The notes below the pieces were generated by a model. That model had not been told where the DNA came from. It did no database searches and worked only from the letters and a program-made list of their open reading frames with translations. A DNA stretch of 11,829 bases from Clostridia bacterium (GTDB lineage: Bacteria; Bacillota; Clostridia; Oscillospirales; Acutalibacteraceae), in contig CAAENL010000080.1 of assembly GCA_900757335.1 (NCBI GenBank), forward strand, positions 1-11,829, in the 5' to 3' direction. Every line of letters starts with the position of its first letter. Within the stretch, counting starts at the first letter, position 1. Of the stretch, positions 5,337 to 11,829 are shown piece by piece. The translations under genes were made by a program, and so were the position numbers.

Positions 5337-7427
5337 ATGATAAATGTTCCCAAAATGTACGGAAGCCGAGTGTTCGGCGACGAAGAGATGAAAAAAAGAC
5401 TTCCTTCGGAAGTTTACGAAAAGTTAAAAAAATCCATAGATGAAAATATAGCTGTTGACAATCAAACAGGAGAATTTGTTGCAAGGGCCATGAAAGACTG
5501 GGCTTTAGAAAAGGGAGCCACTCATTTTACGCACTGGTTTCAACCTTTAACCGAAATCACAGCCGAAAAACACGACAGTTTTTTAAATTTCGGTGAAGAC
5601 GGAGCCGTAGAAATGAGTTTTTCCGTTAAGGATCTCATAAAAGGCGAATCAGATGCCTCAAGTTTGCCGTCGGGAGGTCTGAGAGCTACTTTCGAAGCAA
5701 GAGGTTATACTTCTTGGGATCCTACGTCTTATGCATTTGTTAAGAATCATTCGCTGTATATTCCTACGTTTTTTTGTTCCTACAGCGGAGAAGTTTTGGA
5801 TGAAAAAACACCTCTTTTAAAATCGATGTACGCTTTGAATGTTCAGTGTTTGAGAATTTTGAAAATCCTCGGAAACGACAGCGTCAAAAAAGTAACTCCG
5901 TGCATGGGAGCGGAACAAGAATACTTTCTCATAGATAAAGAAATGTACGAAAAACGAAAAGATATAAAATTTTGCGGAAGGACTTTATTTGGTGCAAAAC
6001 CTGTTAAAGCTCAAGATTTATCAGACCATTATTTTGCCGCGTTAAAACCCAGAATTTCTGAATTTATGCATGATTTAGACCAAGAACTTTGGAAATTCGG
6101 AGTGCCTTCAAAGACAAAACACAACGAAGTCGCACCTGCTCAGCATGAAATCGCTCAAATATATACATATTCAAATTTGGCTGCTGACCAAAATCATATA
6201 ATAATGGAAACATTAAAAACAGTAGCCGAAAAACACAACCTAGTTTGTCTTTTGCACGAAAAACCATTTGAATTTATAAACGGAAGCGGAAAACACAACA
6301 ATTGGTCGCTTTCATCCGATACAGGAAAAAATCTTTTGGAGCCGGGGGATTCACCTCGGGAAAACATACAATTTTTGATTTTCTTGTGTGCTATGATAAA
6401 AGCTGTGGATGAATATTCGGATTTACTTAGAATTTCCGCTTCTTCACCCGGAAATGATTGCAGACTCGGAGGTCAAGAAGCTCCTCCTGCGGTTGTTTCG
6501 GTATATCTCGGCGAAGAAATTGCAGATGTTTTAAAATCGATAGAAAACGGAGAAATTTACACTCAGCCCATAAAGAATGATTTTGAAATAGGACTTAATG
6601 TATTTCCTAAATTTCCAAAAGATACTTCTGACCGCAACAGAACATCGCCTTTTGCTTTTACAGGAAACAAATTTGAATTCAGAATGCCGGGTTCGAATCA
6701 ATCTGTTGCAGCTCCCAATATGATTTTAAATACCATAATGGCACAATCTTTAAAAGAGTTTGCCGATGAACTGGAAAAAAGCGAAAATCCCTCGTCCAAA
6801 CTCAACGAACTGCTTGTCACATCAATAAAAAAGCACAAAAAAGTAATTTTTAACGGCGACAGCTATTCTGAAGAATGGGCAAAAGAAGCGGATAAAAGAG
6901 GGCTTTGTAATTTTAAAACTACTGTTGAAGCACTTGAACATTCGTTAGATGATAAAAATTTAAAATTATTTGAAACGCATGGAGTACTCTCTGAAAGAGA
7001 AATGAAATCTCGCTACGGAATTCATATGGAAAATTACTGCAACGTTATACATATTGAAGCCAAAACGCTGTCGAGCATGGTAAAAAGCGAAATTCTTCCT
7101 GCTGTTACAAAGTACACAAATCATATTGTTAAAGCCATGATTGAAAAAAAGCAACTCGGAGAAAACATTTCCTGCGAATACGAATTTAATATGATTAAGA
7201 AGTTTTCAGATATATCTTCACGCTTGTACAAAAATGTTGAAGAGCTTTCCGAAGCGGATAATTCGGCGAGCATGATACCTGATATAGAAAAACGTGCTCA
7301 CGAATACAGGGACAAAATTGTGGATTGCATGAAAAAAATCCGCACAGATATAAACTGTGCAGAAATATATATTCCAAAAGAGTTTTGGCCTTATCCAACA
7401 TACGAAGACATACTTTTTAGCGTTTAA
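5337..7427 (+). CDS. glnN: Type III glutamine synthetase
   Basis: This 696-residue protein is a type III glutamine synthetase, which makes glutamine from glutamate and ammonia with ATP in the cytosol. The length is typical of the family (about 700) and far above types I and II (about 360-470). Family blocks are intact: an N-terminal region VFGDEEMKKRLP (12-23) and THFTHWFQPLTEITAEKHDS (62-81); metal/glutamate-site GAEQEYFLID (191-200); KHNEVAPAQHE (261-271); FINGSGKHNNWSL (313-325); CRLGGQEAPPAVVS (375-388); and NRTSPFAFTGNKFEFRMPGS (434-453). No truncation or frameshift is seen. The start at 5337 agrees with the family N-terminus (MINVPKMYGS), although the ribosome site is weak (only GGAA at 5324-5327). 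The gene has its own strong promoter, and its stop is 4 bp from the stop of the convergent hydrolase gene. Type III enzymes are common in Bacteroidetes, cyanobacteria and Clostridia. Confidence 0.97.
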   Translation: MINVPKMYGSRVFGDEEMKKRLPSEVYEKLKKSIDENIAVDNQTGEFVARAMKDWALEKGATHFTHWFQPLTEITAEKHDSFLNFGEDGAVEMSFSVKDLIKGESDASSLPSGGLRATFEARGYTSWDPTSYAFVKNHSLYIPTFFCSYSGEVLDEKTPLLKSMYALNVQCLRILKILGNDSVKKVTPCMGAEQEYFLIDKEMYEKRKDIKFCGRTLFGAKPVKAQDLSDHYFAALKPRISEFMHDLDQELWKFGVPSKTKHNEVAPAQHEIAQIYTYSNLAADQNHIIMETLKTVAEKHNLVCLLHEKPFEFINGSGKHNNWSLSSDTGKNLLEPGDSPRENIQFLIFLCAMIKAVDEYSDLLRISASSPGNDCRLGGQEAPPAVVSVYLGEEIADVLKSIENGEIYTQPIKNDFEIGLNVFPKFPKDTSDRNRTSPFAFTGNKFEFRMPGSNQSVAAPNMILNTIMAQSLKEFADELEKSENPSSKLNELLVTSIKKHKKVIFNGDSYSEEWAKEADKRGLCNFKTTVEALEHSLDDKNLKLFETHGVLSEREMKSRYGIHMENYCNVIHIEAKTLSSMVKSEILPAVTKYTNHIVKAMIEKKQLGENISCEYEFNMIKKFSDISSRLYKNVEELSEADNSASMIPDIEKRAHEYRDKIVDCMKKIRTDINCAEIYIPKEFWPYPTYEDILFSV

Positions 7428-7431
7428 GATA

Positions 7432-8382
7432 TCAGTCTTTTATGTCGGTATATTTTTCAATGAAATTATTTACAGATTCCCAGTATAGATACGGGTCAAC
7501 CACAGAGGACTGTACATGAGCGGCATTTGGAACAATTAATTTTTCCTTTTTGCAAGAAGCGGCGTTATAAATTTCGCTTGCCATGTAAGTCGGAACGAAT
7601 TTGTCTTCAGAACCGTGTATTATAAAAATAGGAATTTTGCATTTTTTAACTTGTTTGACGGCACTTGCGTCTCTTAGAGAATAACCCGCTTTTATTTTCG
7701 TTATGAATGACATAAAGTTCAGGAAAGGGAATGAAGGAAGATATAAAAATTTTTTCAATTGATACTTTAGTTCTTCCCACACCGATGAATATCCGCAGTC
7801 AGCGATTACAGCTTTTACGTTAGGCGGCAATTTTTCTCCCGAAGTCATAAGCACAGTCGACGCTCCCATAGAACCGCCGTAAAGTATTATTTTAGCATTT
7901 GAATTTTCTCCGATTATCCTGTTAATATATCCCACTATATCTAAACGGTCGTACCAACCCATGCCGATGTACTCGCCTTCGCTTTTGCCGTGACCACGGG
8001 CATCGGGCATTAAAACGTTAAACCCTGCATTGTGAAAATGAAGTGCATTTTCGCTTTGTCTGAAAGCATTGCCGTTGTATCCGTGGCAAACGATTACCCA
8101 TTTGTCCGATTTTATTCTGCTGTATATTACATAGTAATTTAGTTTCAAATTATCAAAAGAAAACATAAATTCGCTTCGAGCGTGAGATTTAATCCATTCT
8201 CGAGATTTATCAGTACAATTTTTATTGTTTCGACTCTGCGGTGTAGCTTTAAGAAAAGAAGATTTATCCGTGTGCGAATTTATGACAAGCTTGTAAAGAT
8301 AATTTCCTATAAATATTCCTGCAGCTATTGATATTACTAAAGCGGTTAAGAAAATAATGAATATTATTTCTATAAGTTTCAT
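7432..8382 (-). CDS. Membrane-anchored alpha/beta hydrolase
   Basis: This 316-residue protein has an N-terminal hydrophobic helix (about 4-30) that anchors it, followed by an alpha/beta-hydrolase domain. Visible features are the oxyanion-hole loop CHGYNG (99-104), the DARGHGKSEG turn (127-136), the nucleophile elbow YGGSMGA with S171, the acid D260 in HGSEDKFVP, and histidine H289 in NAAHVQS, a full Ser-Asp-His triad. It resembles the common Firmicute single-anchor hydrolases (YqkD-like) whose substrates are unknown; esterase or lipase-like activity is inferred. Because the N-terminal helix has little charge before it, topology (catalytic domain outside versus inside) is uncertain. GAGAGG lies about 12 nt before the ATG, a slightly long spacing. 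It is divergent from the pgeF-family gene. Confidence 0.9.
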   Translation of the reverse strand: MKLIEIIFIIFLTALVISIAAGIFIGNYLYKLVINSHTDKSSFLKATPQSRNNKNCTDKSREWIKSHARSEFMFSFDNLKLNYYVIYSRIKSDKWVIVCHGYNGNAFRQSENALHFHNAGFNVLMPDARGHGKSEGEYIGMGWYDRLDIVGYINRIIGENSNAKIILYGGSMGASTVLMTSGEKLPPNVKAVIADCGYSSVWEELKYQLKKFLYLPSFPFLNFMSFITKIKAGYSLRDASAVKQVKKCKIPIFIIHGSEDKFVPTYMASEIYNAASCKKEKLIVPNAAHVQSSVVDPYLYWESVNNFIEKYTDIKD

Positions 8383-8449
8383 TATATTTAATAACCTCTC
8401 TTTCCGTGACTTTTTACAATTTGTATATAAAATTTATCTTATAATAAAT

Positions 8450-8478
8450 ATGTTATTTGAAAAACTATATAATGTCAA
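8450..8478 (-). promoter_or_regulatory. Promoter candidate of the alpha/beta hydrolase gene
   Basis: On the minus strand a consensus TTGACA (8478-8473) is followed after 17 bp by TAACAT (8455-8450, four of six matches). It overlaps the plus-strand promoter of the pgeF-family gene, so the two divergent genes may compete for polymerase. Confidence 0.45.
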
Positions 8479-8484
8479 TATAAA
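8457..8484 (+). promoter_or_regulatory. pgeF: Promoter candidate of the pgeF-family gene
   Basis: TTGAAA (8457-8462), a 16-bp spacer and TATAAA (8479-8484) precede the ATG at 8529 by about 45 bp. An alternative -10, TATAAT at 8468-8473, lacks a good -35. It overlaps the minus-strand promoter at 8450-8478. Confidence 0.45.
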
Positions 8485-8528
8485 AATGCAAATAATTCAT
8501 TTATTTTTTACCCGAAAGGTGTGCCAAT

Positions 8529-9356
8529 ATGAATTTTACAAGCAAAAACATGAATATTAATTTCAAAGATGCCGTCGGCTACCTTACTTTTAAGAATCTA
8601 GAAAAATATTCATTTGTAAATCATGCTTATTCGACGAGAATCGGCGGCGTAAGTAAAAATGAATATAAGTCTATGAATTTATCTTTTTCACGCGGAGATT
8701 TGGAAAGTTCTGTTGAAGAAAACTATACTCTGTTTTGCAACGCTTTGGGTTTTGATAAAAATAAAATAGTTTGTGCAAATCAAGTTCACGGCAATTCGAT
8801 AAAAAACATCACAAGTGATGATGTAAAAAATAAAAAATTCAGAGAAATGGTTTTTGATTCCACAGATGGATTTATAACCGACGTACCTGGCACGGTTTTG
8901 GTTACTTTTCACGCTGATTGTGCTCCGATATTTATGATAGACACCGTCAAAAAAGTTGTTGGACTTGCTCACGCAGGCTGGAGGGGAACAGTTGCGAAAA
9001 TTTCGCAAAATCTGCTTAATAAATTCGTATCTGATTACGGCTCTTCAAAGGATAATATAGTTTGTGCGATAGGCCCCGGGATAGGAAAATGCTGTTTTGA
9101 AGTTTCCGAATCGATTCTTTCCGAATTTGAACGTTTGGATTTAAAAAATTTCTATACTCGAAGCAAAATTCAAGAAGAAAAAGTATATATTGATATTTTG
9201 GATGTTAATCGTCAATTGCTGATAAATTCGGGAATGAAAGAAATTAATATTTTTGTGTCCGATGTTTGTACAAGTTGCAATAAAGATTTGTTGTTTTCTC
9301 ACAGAGCAACCAAAGGTCGTAGAGGAAACAACGCTGCTTTTATATCTATATTATAG
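8529..9356 (+). CDS. pgeF: PgeF/YfiH-family (DUF152, laccase-domain) purine nucleoside phosphorylase-like enzyme
   Basis: This 275-residue cytosolic protein belongs to the YfiH/LACC1 family, once annotated as polyphenol oxidase or multicopper laccase. The three metal ligands known from E. coli YfiH are all present: H87 in NQVHGNS, C131 in FHADCAPI and H148 in GLAHAGWRGT. The IGPGIGKCCFEV block (181-192), SDVCTSC (244-250) and the C-terminal SHRATKGRRGNNAAF (257-271) are also family hallmarks. Characterised members act on purine nucleosides (phosphorylase and adenosine deaminase activities), and E. coli PgeF helps keep L-serine out of peptidoglycan precursors; which role applies here is unknown. 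The start is supported by AAAGGTG at 8515-8521 with a 7-nt gap. In many Firmicutes this gene sits near division genes, but here it stands alone. No good terminator follows. Confidence 0.93.
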   Translation: MNFTSKNMNINFKDAVGYLTFKNLEKYSFVNHAYSTRIGGVSKNEYKSMNLSFSRGDLESSVEENYTLFCNALGFDKNKIVCANQVHGNSIKNITSDDVKNKKFREMVFDSTDGFITDVPGTVLVTFHADCAPIFMIDTVKKVVGLAHAGWRGTVAKISQNLLNKFVSDYGSSKDNIVCAIGPGIGKCCFEVSESILSEFERLDLKNFYTRSKIQEEKVYIDILDVNRQLLINSGMKEINIFVSDVCTSCNKDLLFSHRATKGRRGNNAAFISIL

Positions 9357-9523
9357 ATTGTATTTTTAATTTTTATACAATGTGAAGCTTTTGTATATAA
9401 ACAAAGTATAGTTATAAAAATGATGATATAATTTTTAAATGCCGAATATGTTTTTTATTTTGAAATATTGAAAACGAATATGCTGTTTTTGTTTTAATAT
9501 TACCGCTTTCAAAAATTATCAAA

Positions 9524-11242
9524 TTACAGATATTCTTCGCGGAACAAATTAAAAGTCTGCATTAAATTTAACTTACCGTATCCCCACTGTGGATTTGGAT
9601 ATTGTCTGTTTTCGTCTCTCGAGCTTCCTCGTATAAGAACGGTACGCAGGCGATTTCCGGTCATAGTGGGGGAATTTTCTTCAACTAAAGCCCACTGGAA
9701 CATTAAAGACGAAGCACCTGCCGCAATTGCTGCAGAAACGCTCGTACCTGTCATGTTTCCCATACCTATGGGATAAAATCCCGAAACATTTACTCCCGGA
9801 GCGACAAAATCAGGAGATATTTTTGAACCGATAGTAGGTCCCCAAGAGCTGTTAATATAAAGACTGTTTTCCCTTGAATTGTATGCACCTACGCTAAGCA
9901 CTCCTTGAGATGTCGACGGTATAACTATTGTATAGTTGGGGGTAGGGGAAGTAAATTCCACATCAGGACTTATAAATCCTGTCATGGGAAGCCATGCATG
10001 ATATTCTCCACTTATAATAACGTCTCCGTGCAAATTGATTTCCCATGTTCCCGGAACGGCTTCGGTTACTTGAAAAACCGCAAATCGGCTTTCATTTTGG
10101 TGATATAATATTGTAACGGTGGATTTTTCAAAGATAAGTTTTCTTTGGTAGGTAGTTCCGACATCAAAAGGTATACGATTTATTACTTCTCCTGTCGGAG
10201 ATTTCAGTGAAAACGATATTTTATCCCATCCGGGATACCATATGTATACACTGAAATTATTTACATTTTCTCCTACTTTGACTTCAACGGGAACTATATC
10301 TCCGTTTTTCTGTACAGTGCCTTGAGTGTGATGCCGTGCATTGCTTTCATTTCCGACCCCCGTGCATACAGCGACTCCTATTGCATTGGATATAAACGTT
10401 ATATAATTTTCAAGCCTGTTTTGACCGTTGTGTCCTCCGAAATTACTTCCTAGCCCAAGGCAAATAACGCACGGAGTTTCAAAAGGTTGGGTTTTGTCTA
10501 TTGCAAAAGTGATTCCCAAAATAATATCGATTGCTTCATAAGCATTTTGTTGTTCGGGCGGAACCAAAAATTTATTCATATAATATTCGGTAGCTCTTTT
10601 TAACTTTACGACTACAATGTCAGCGTCGGGAGCGGCACCGATAAATTCTCCCGATTCACGTCCCGCTGCAGTTGAAGCAAGGAAAGTTCCGTGACCGTCG
10701 GTATCTTTGTGAGGAACCAAACTGTATGGGTCATCGCTTCTCAAAGCTTCGTTGATTTGTTCTTGAGTATAAACCGTTCCGAAATTTACATCCGGGTCAT
10801 TTGGTTCTGATTTAGTTGTTTGATCCCAGATGTATTTTATTTTTGTGGTACCGTCTTCATATCTGAAGACAGGTTGAGTATAGTCTATCCCTGTATCTAT
10901 TACGGCAATAGTTGTACCTCTTCCGGTTAAGCTCAAATAAGGCTGCTGCTGAACCTGGATTATACCTGCGGATTCCAAGGCGTCTTCTCCCGTAAGGCCG
11001 TATATTTCGGGGTATATATTTAAAAAATCCGAACCCAAATCTTTAAAGATTTGATCCATGTATTTTTGATTTGTGTAAAGTATTGCAAGTTCATTTACAA
11101 GCACTCTTCCCAGACGTATGTAAGGACGCTCCGCAAGAAATTTCTGAAAAACGTTTGTATACCAATAATAAAAAGAAACGGTTGTGGGAAGATTTATAAA
11201 TTCATGTAAAGGCATTTGAGATTCATCAAGGGTTTCGGGCAT
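9524..11242 (-). CDS. Csp-like subtilisin-family (S8) serine peptidase
   Basis: This 572-residue subtilase has its start best placed at ATG 11242: AAAGGGAG lies 7-8 nt upstream, whereas an in-frame TTG at 11260 would put this site inside the coding region. Residue numbers use this start. It has an N-terminal pro-region of about 90 residues, no signal peptide, and a split S8 domain with an intact triad: D116 in AVIDTGID, H184 in DGHGTFLAS, S501 in GTSVSAA, with oxyanion N298 in GVGNES. Between the oxyanion and serine blocks (about 305-440) sits a beta-rich insert like the jellyroll of CspB, the clostridial protease that activates spore cortex hydrolase SleC. This architecture supports a Csp-like call; a germination role is inferred only. 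It follows the partial S8 gene by 28 bp, so the two are probably one operon. No strong terminator is seen after the stop. Confidence 0.92.
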   Translation of the reverse strand: MPETLDESQMPLHEFINLPTTVSFYYWYTNVFQKFLAERPYIRLGRVLVNELAILYTNQKYMDQIFKDLGSDFLNIYPEIYGLTGEDALESAGIIQVQQQPYLSLTGRGTTIAVIDTGIDYTQPVFRYEDGTTKIKYIWDQTTKSEPNDPDVNFGTVYTQEQINEALRSDDPYSLVPHKDTDGHGTFLASTAAGRESGEFIGAAPDADIVVVKLKRATEYYMNKFLVPPEQQNAYEAIDIILGITFAIDKTQPFETPCVICLGLGSNFGGHNGQNRLENYITFISNAIGVAVCTGVGNESNARHHTQGTVQKNGDIVPVEVKVGENVNNFSVYIWYPGWDKISFSLKSPTGEVINRIPFDVGTTYQRKLIFEKSTVTILYHQNESRFAVFQVTEAVPGTWEINLHGDVIISGEYHAWLPMTGFISPDVEFTSPTPNYTIVIPSTSQGVLSVGAYNSRENSLYINSSWGPTIGSKISPDFVAPGVNVSGFYPIGMGNMTGTSVSAAIAAGASSLMFQWALVEENSPTMTGNRLRTVLIRGSSRDENRQYPNPQWGYGKLNLMQTFNLFREEYL

Positions 11243-11270
11243 TATTTTTCTCCCTTTCAATAATTTTAAA

Positions 11271-11829
11271 TTAAGTATAGCCGTTAAAGGCTCTGAGCTG
11301 ACCTAAAGTGTCCAAAAGACACAAAGAACCGTATCCCCAGCGGTTGTTTGGATAAGTTATGTTTGATAAACGTCTTGCACCGCTTTTTAAATAAGCTTTT
11401 ACTCTTTCTCCGTATAAAAAAGGGTCGTTGCCTTGAACGATTCCCCATTGCATCATCATTGCGGATGCACCTGTAACAAATGGCGCCGCAACGCTCGTTC
11501 CTGTAAAAGAACTGTATCCTCCTCCGACGGAAGTCGTGAGGACTCCTACGGCAGGAGCTACCAAATCAGGCTTTGAAAAAATAATATTAAGAGTATTTCC
11601 TCTTCCTGAAAAGTTGGACATAATATTCCTCGAAGAATCATATCCTCCCACGGTTACAACGTTTTGAGCGGTAGAAGGCAAAGTAAGCGTTACGTCAGGA
11701 TTGGGGGATGTAAAAGCTGTTTCTTCGGACACTTCTTCAATTGTGGGAAGGTAAATGTTGTAATTCCCATCAACTATTTGAGAGGCTCTTACTACTATTG
11801 TAAACACTCCGGTTGTCGGTCCGCCCGAA
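11271..11829 (-). CDS. Second Csp-like S8 peptidase (5' end cut by window edge)
   Basis: The C-terminal 186 codons of a second subtilase are visible. The frame is open to the window edge at 11829, so an internal GTG at 11807 is not the start. It begins in a beta-rich region ending DGNYNIYLPT (jellyroll end), continues through the SPNPDVTLTLPSTAQNVVTVGG block, and has the serine motif FTGTSVAAP with the catalytic serine codon at 11495-11493. The C-terminus (NRWGYGSLCLLDTL) matches its neighbour's PQWGYGKLNLMQTF, so the two genes are paralogues. The catalytic Asp and His, and the pro-region, lie outside the window, so activity cannot be confirmed. The stop is 28 bp before the next gene's start. 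Confidence 0.9.
   Translation of the reverse strand, partial: SGGPTTGVFTIVVRASQIVDGNYNIYLPTIEEVSEETAFTSPNPDVTLTLPSTAQNVVTVGGYDSSRNIMSNFSGRGNTLNIIFSKPDLVAPAVGVLTTSVGGGYSSFTGTSVAAPFVTGASAMMMQWGIVQGNDPFLYGERVKAYLKSGARRLSNITYPNNRWGYGSLCLLDTLGQLRAFNGYT

Noticed and set aside
9374..9397. TATACAA/TTGTATA hairpin after the pgeF-family gene as terminator
   Set aside because: The stem is almost all A-T, the loop is 10 nt, and no T-run follows on either strand.
11243..11260. Upstream TTG start that would add six residues to the S8 peptidase
   Set aside because: The AAAGGGAG ribosome site lies inside this extension, correctly spaced for the ATG at 11242.
11271..11807. Internal GTG at 11807 as start of the second S8 gene
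   Set aside because: The frame stays open to the window edge and the upstream codons continue the same jellyroll-like domain, so the gene is truncated by the window.

Overview
The window is AT-rich bacterial DNA. It has strong Shine-Dalgarno sites, sigma-A-like promoters (often with an extended -10), and short intrinsic terminators. A type III glutamine synthetase, Csp-like subtilases, TspO and a DUF1796 protein together point to a low-GC Firmicute, most likely an anaerobic member of the Clostridia. No rRNA, tRNA, CRISPR array or intact transposase was found, and the genus cannot be set from the sequence.

Left part (1-3130). Two separately promoted minus-strand genes encode predicted exported proteins. 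One is a DUF1796 putative papain-like cysteine peptidase, cut by the window's left edge; it has a signal peptide and a 23-residue tandem repeat before the catalytic domain, and no stop interrupts its 291 visible codons. The other is a 484-residue class C-type serine beta-lactamase/esterase-fold hydrolase that starts at TTG and ends at a clear terminator. A 0.7-kb, very AT-rich gap with no convincing gene separates them.

Middle (3130-5340). A lone 97-residue gene resembling small proteins of Firmicute prophages has a hairpin-rich stretch downstream and a leader upstream containing an SD sequence with no start codon and a 12-bp palindrome. It is divergent from tspO. The tspO gene converges, with a 4-bp gap, on a Nudix hydrolase gene.

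Right-centre (5259-9356). glnN (type III glutamine synthetase) has the best promoter in the window. It converges, again with a 4-bp gap, on a membrane-anchored alpha/beta hydrolase. That gene is divergent from the pgeF/yfiH-family gene, and their predicted promoters overlap.

Right end (9524-11829). Two adjacent subtilisin-family (S8) peptidase genes on the minus strand, the upstream one cut by the window edge, form a Csp-like tandem pair. The first protein in the window keeps its full catalytic triad; the second keeps the visible serine motif.

Most genes are single transcription units with housekeeping or surface roles. I see no obvious multi-gene defence or metabolic system. The oddest parts are the repeat-bearing exported DUF1796 protein and the region around the orphan phage-type gene.
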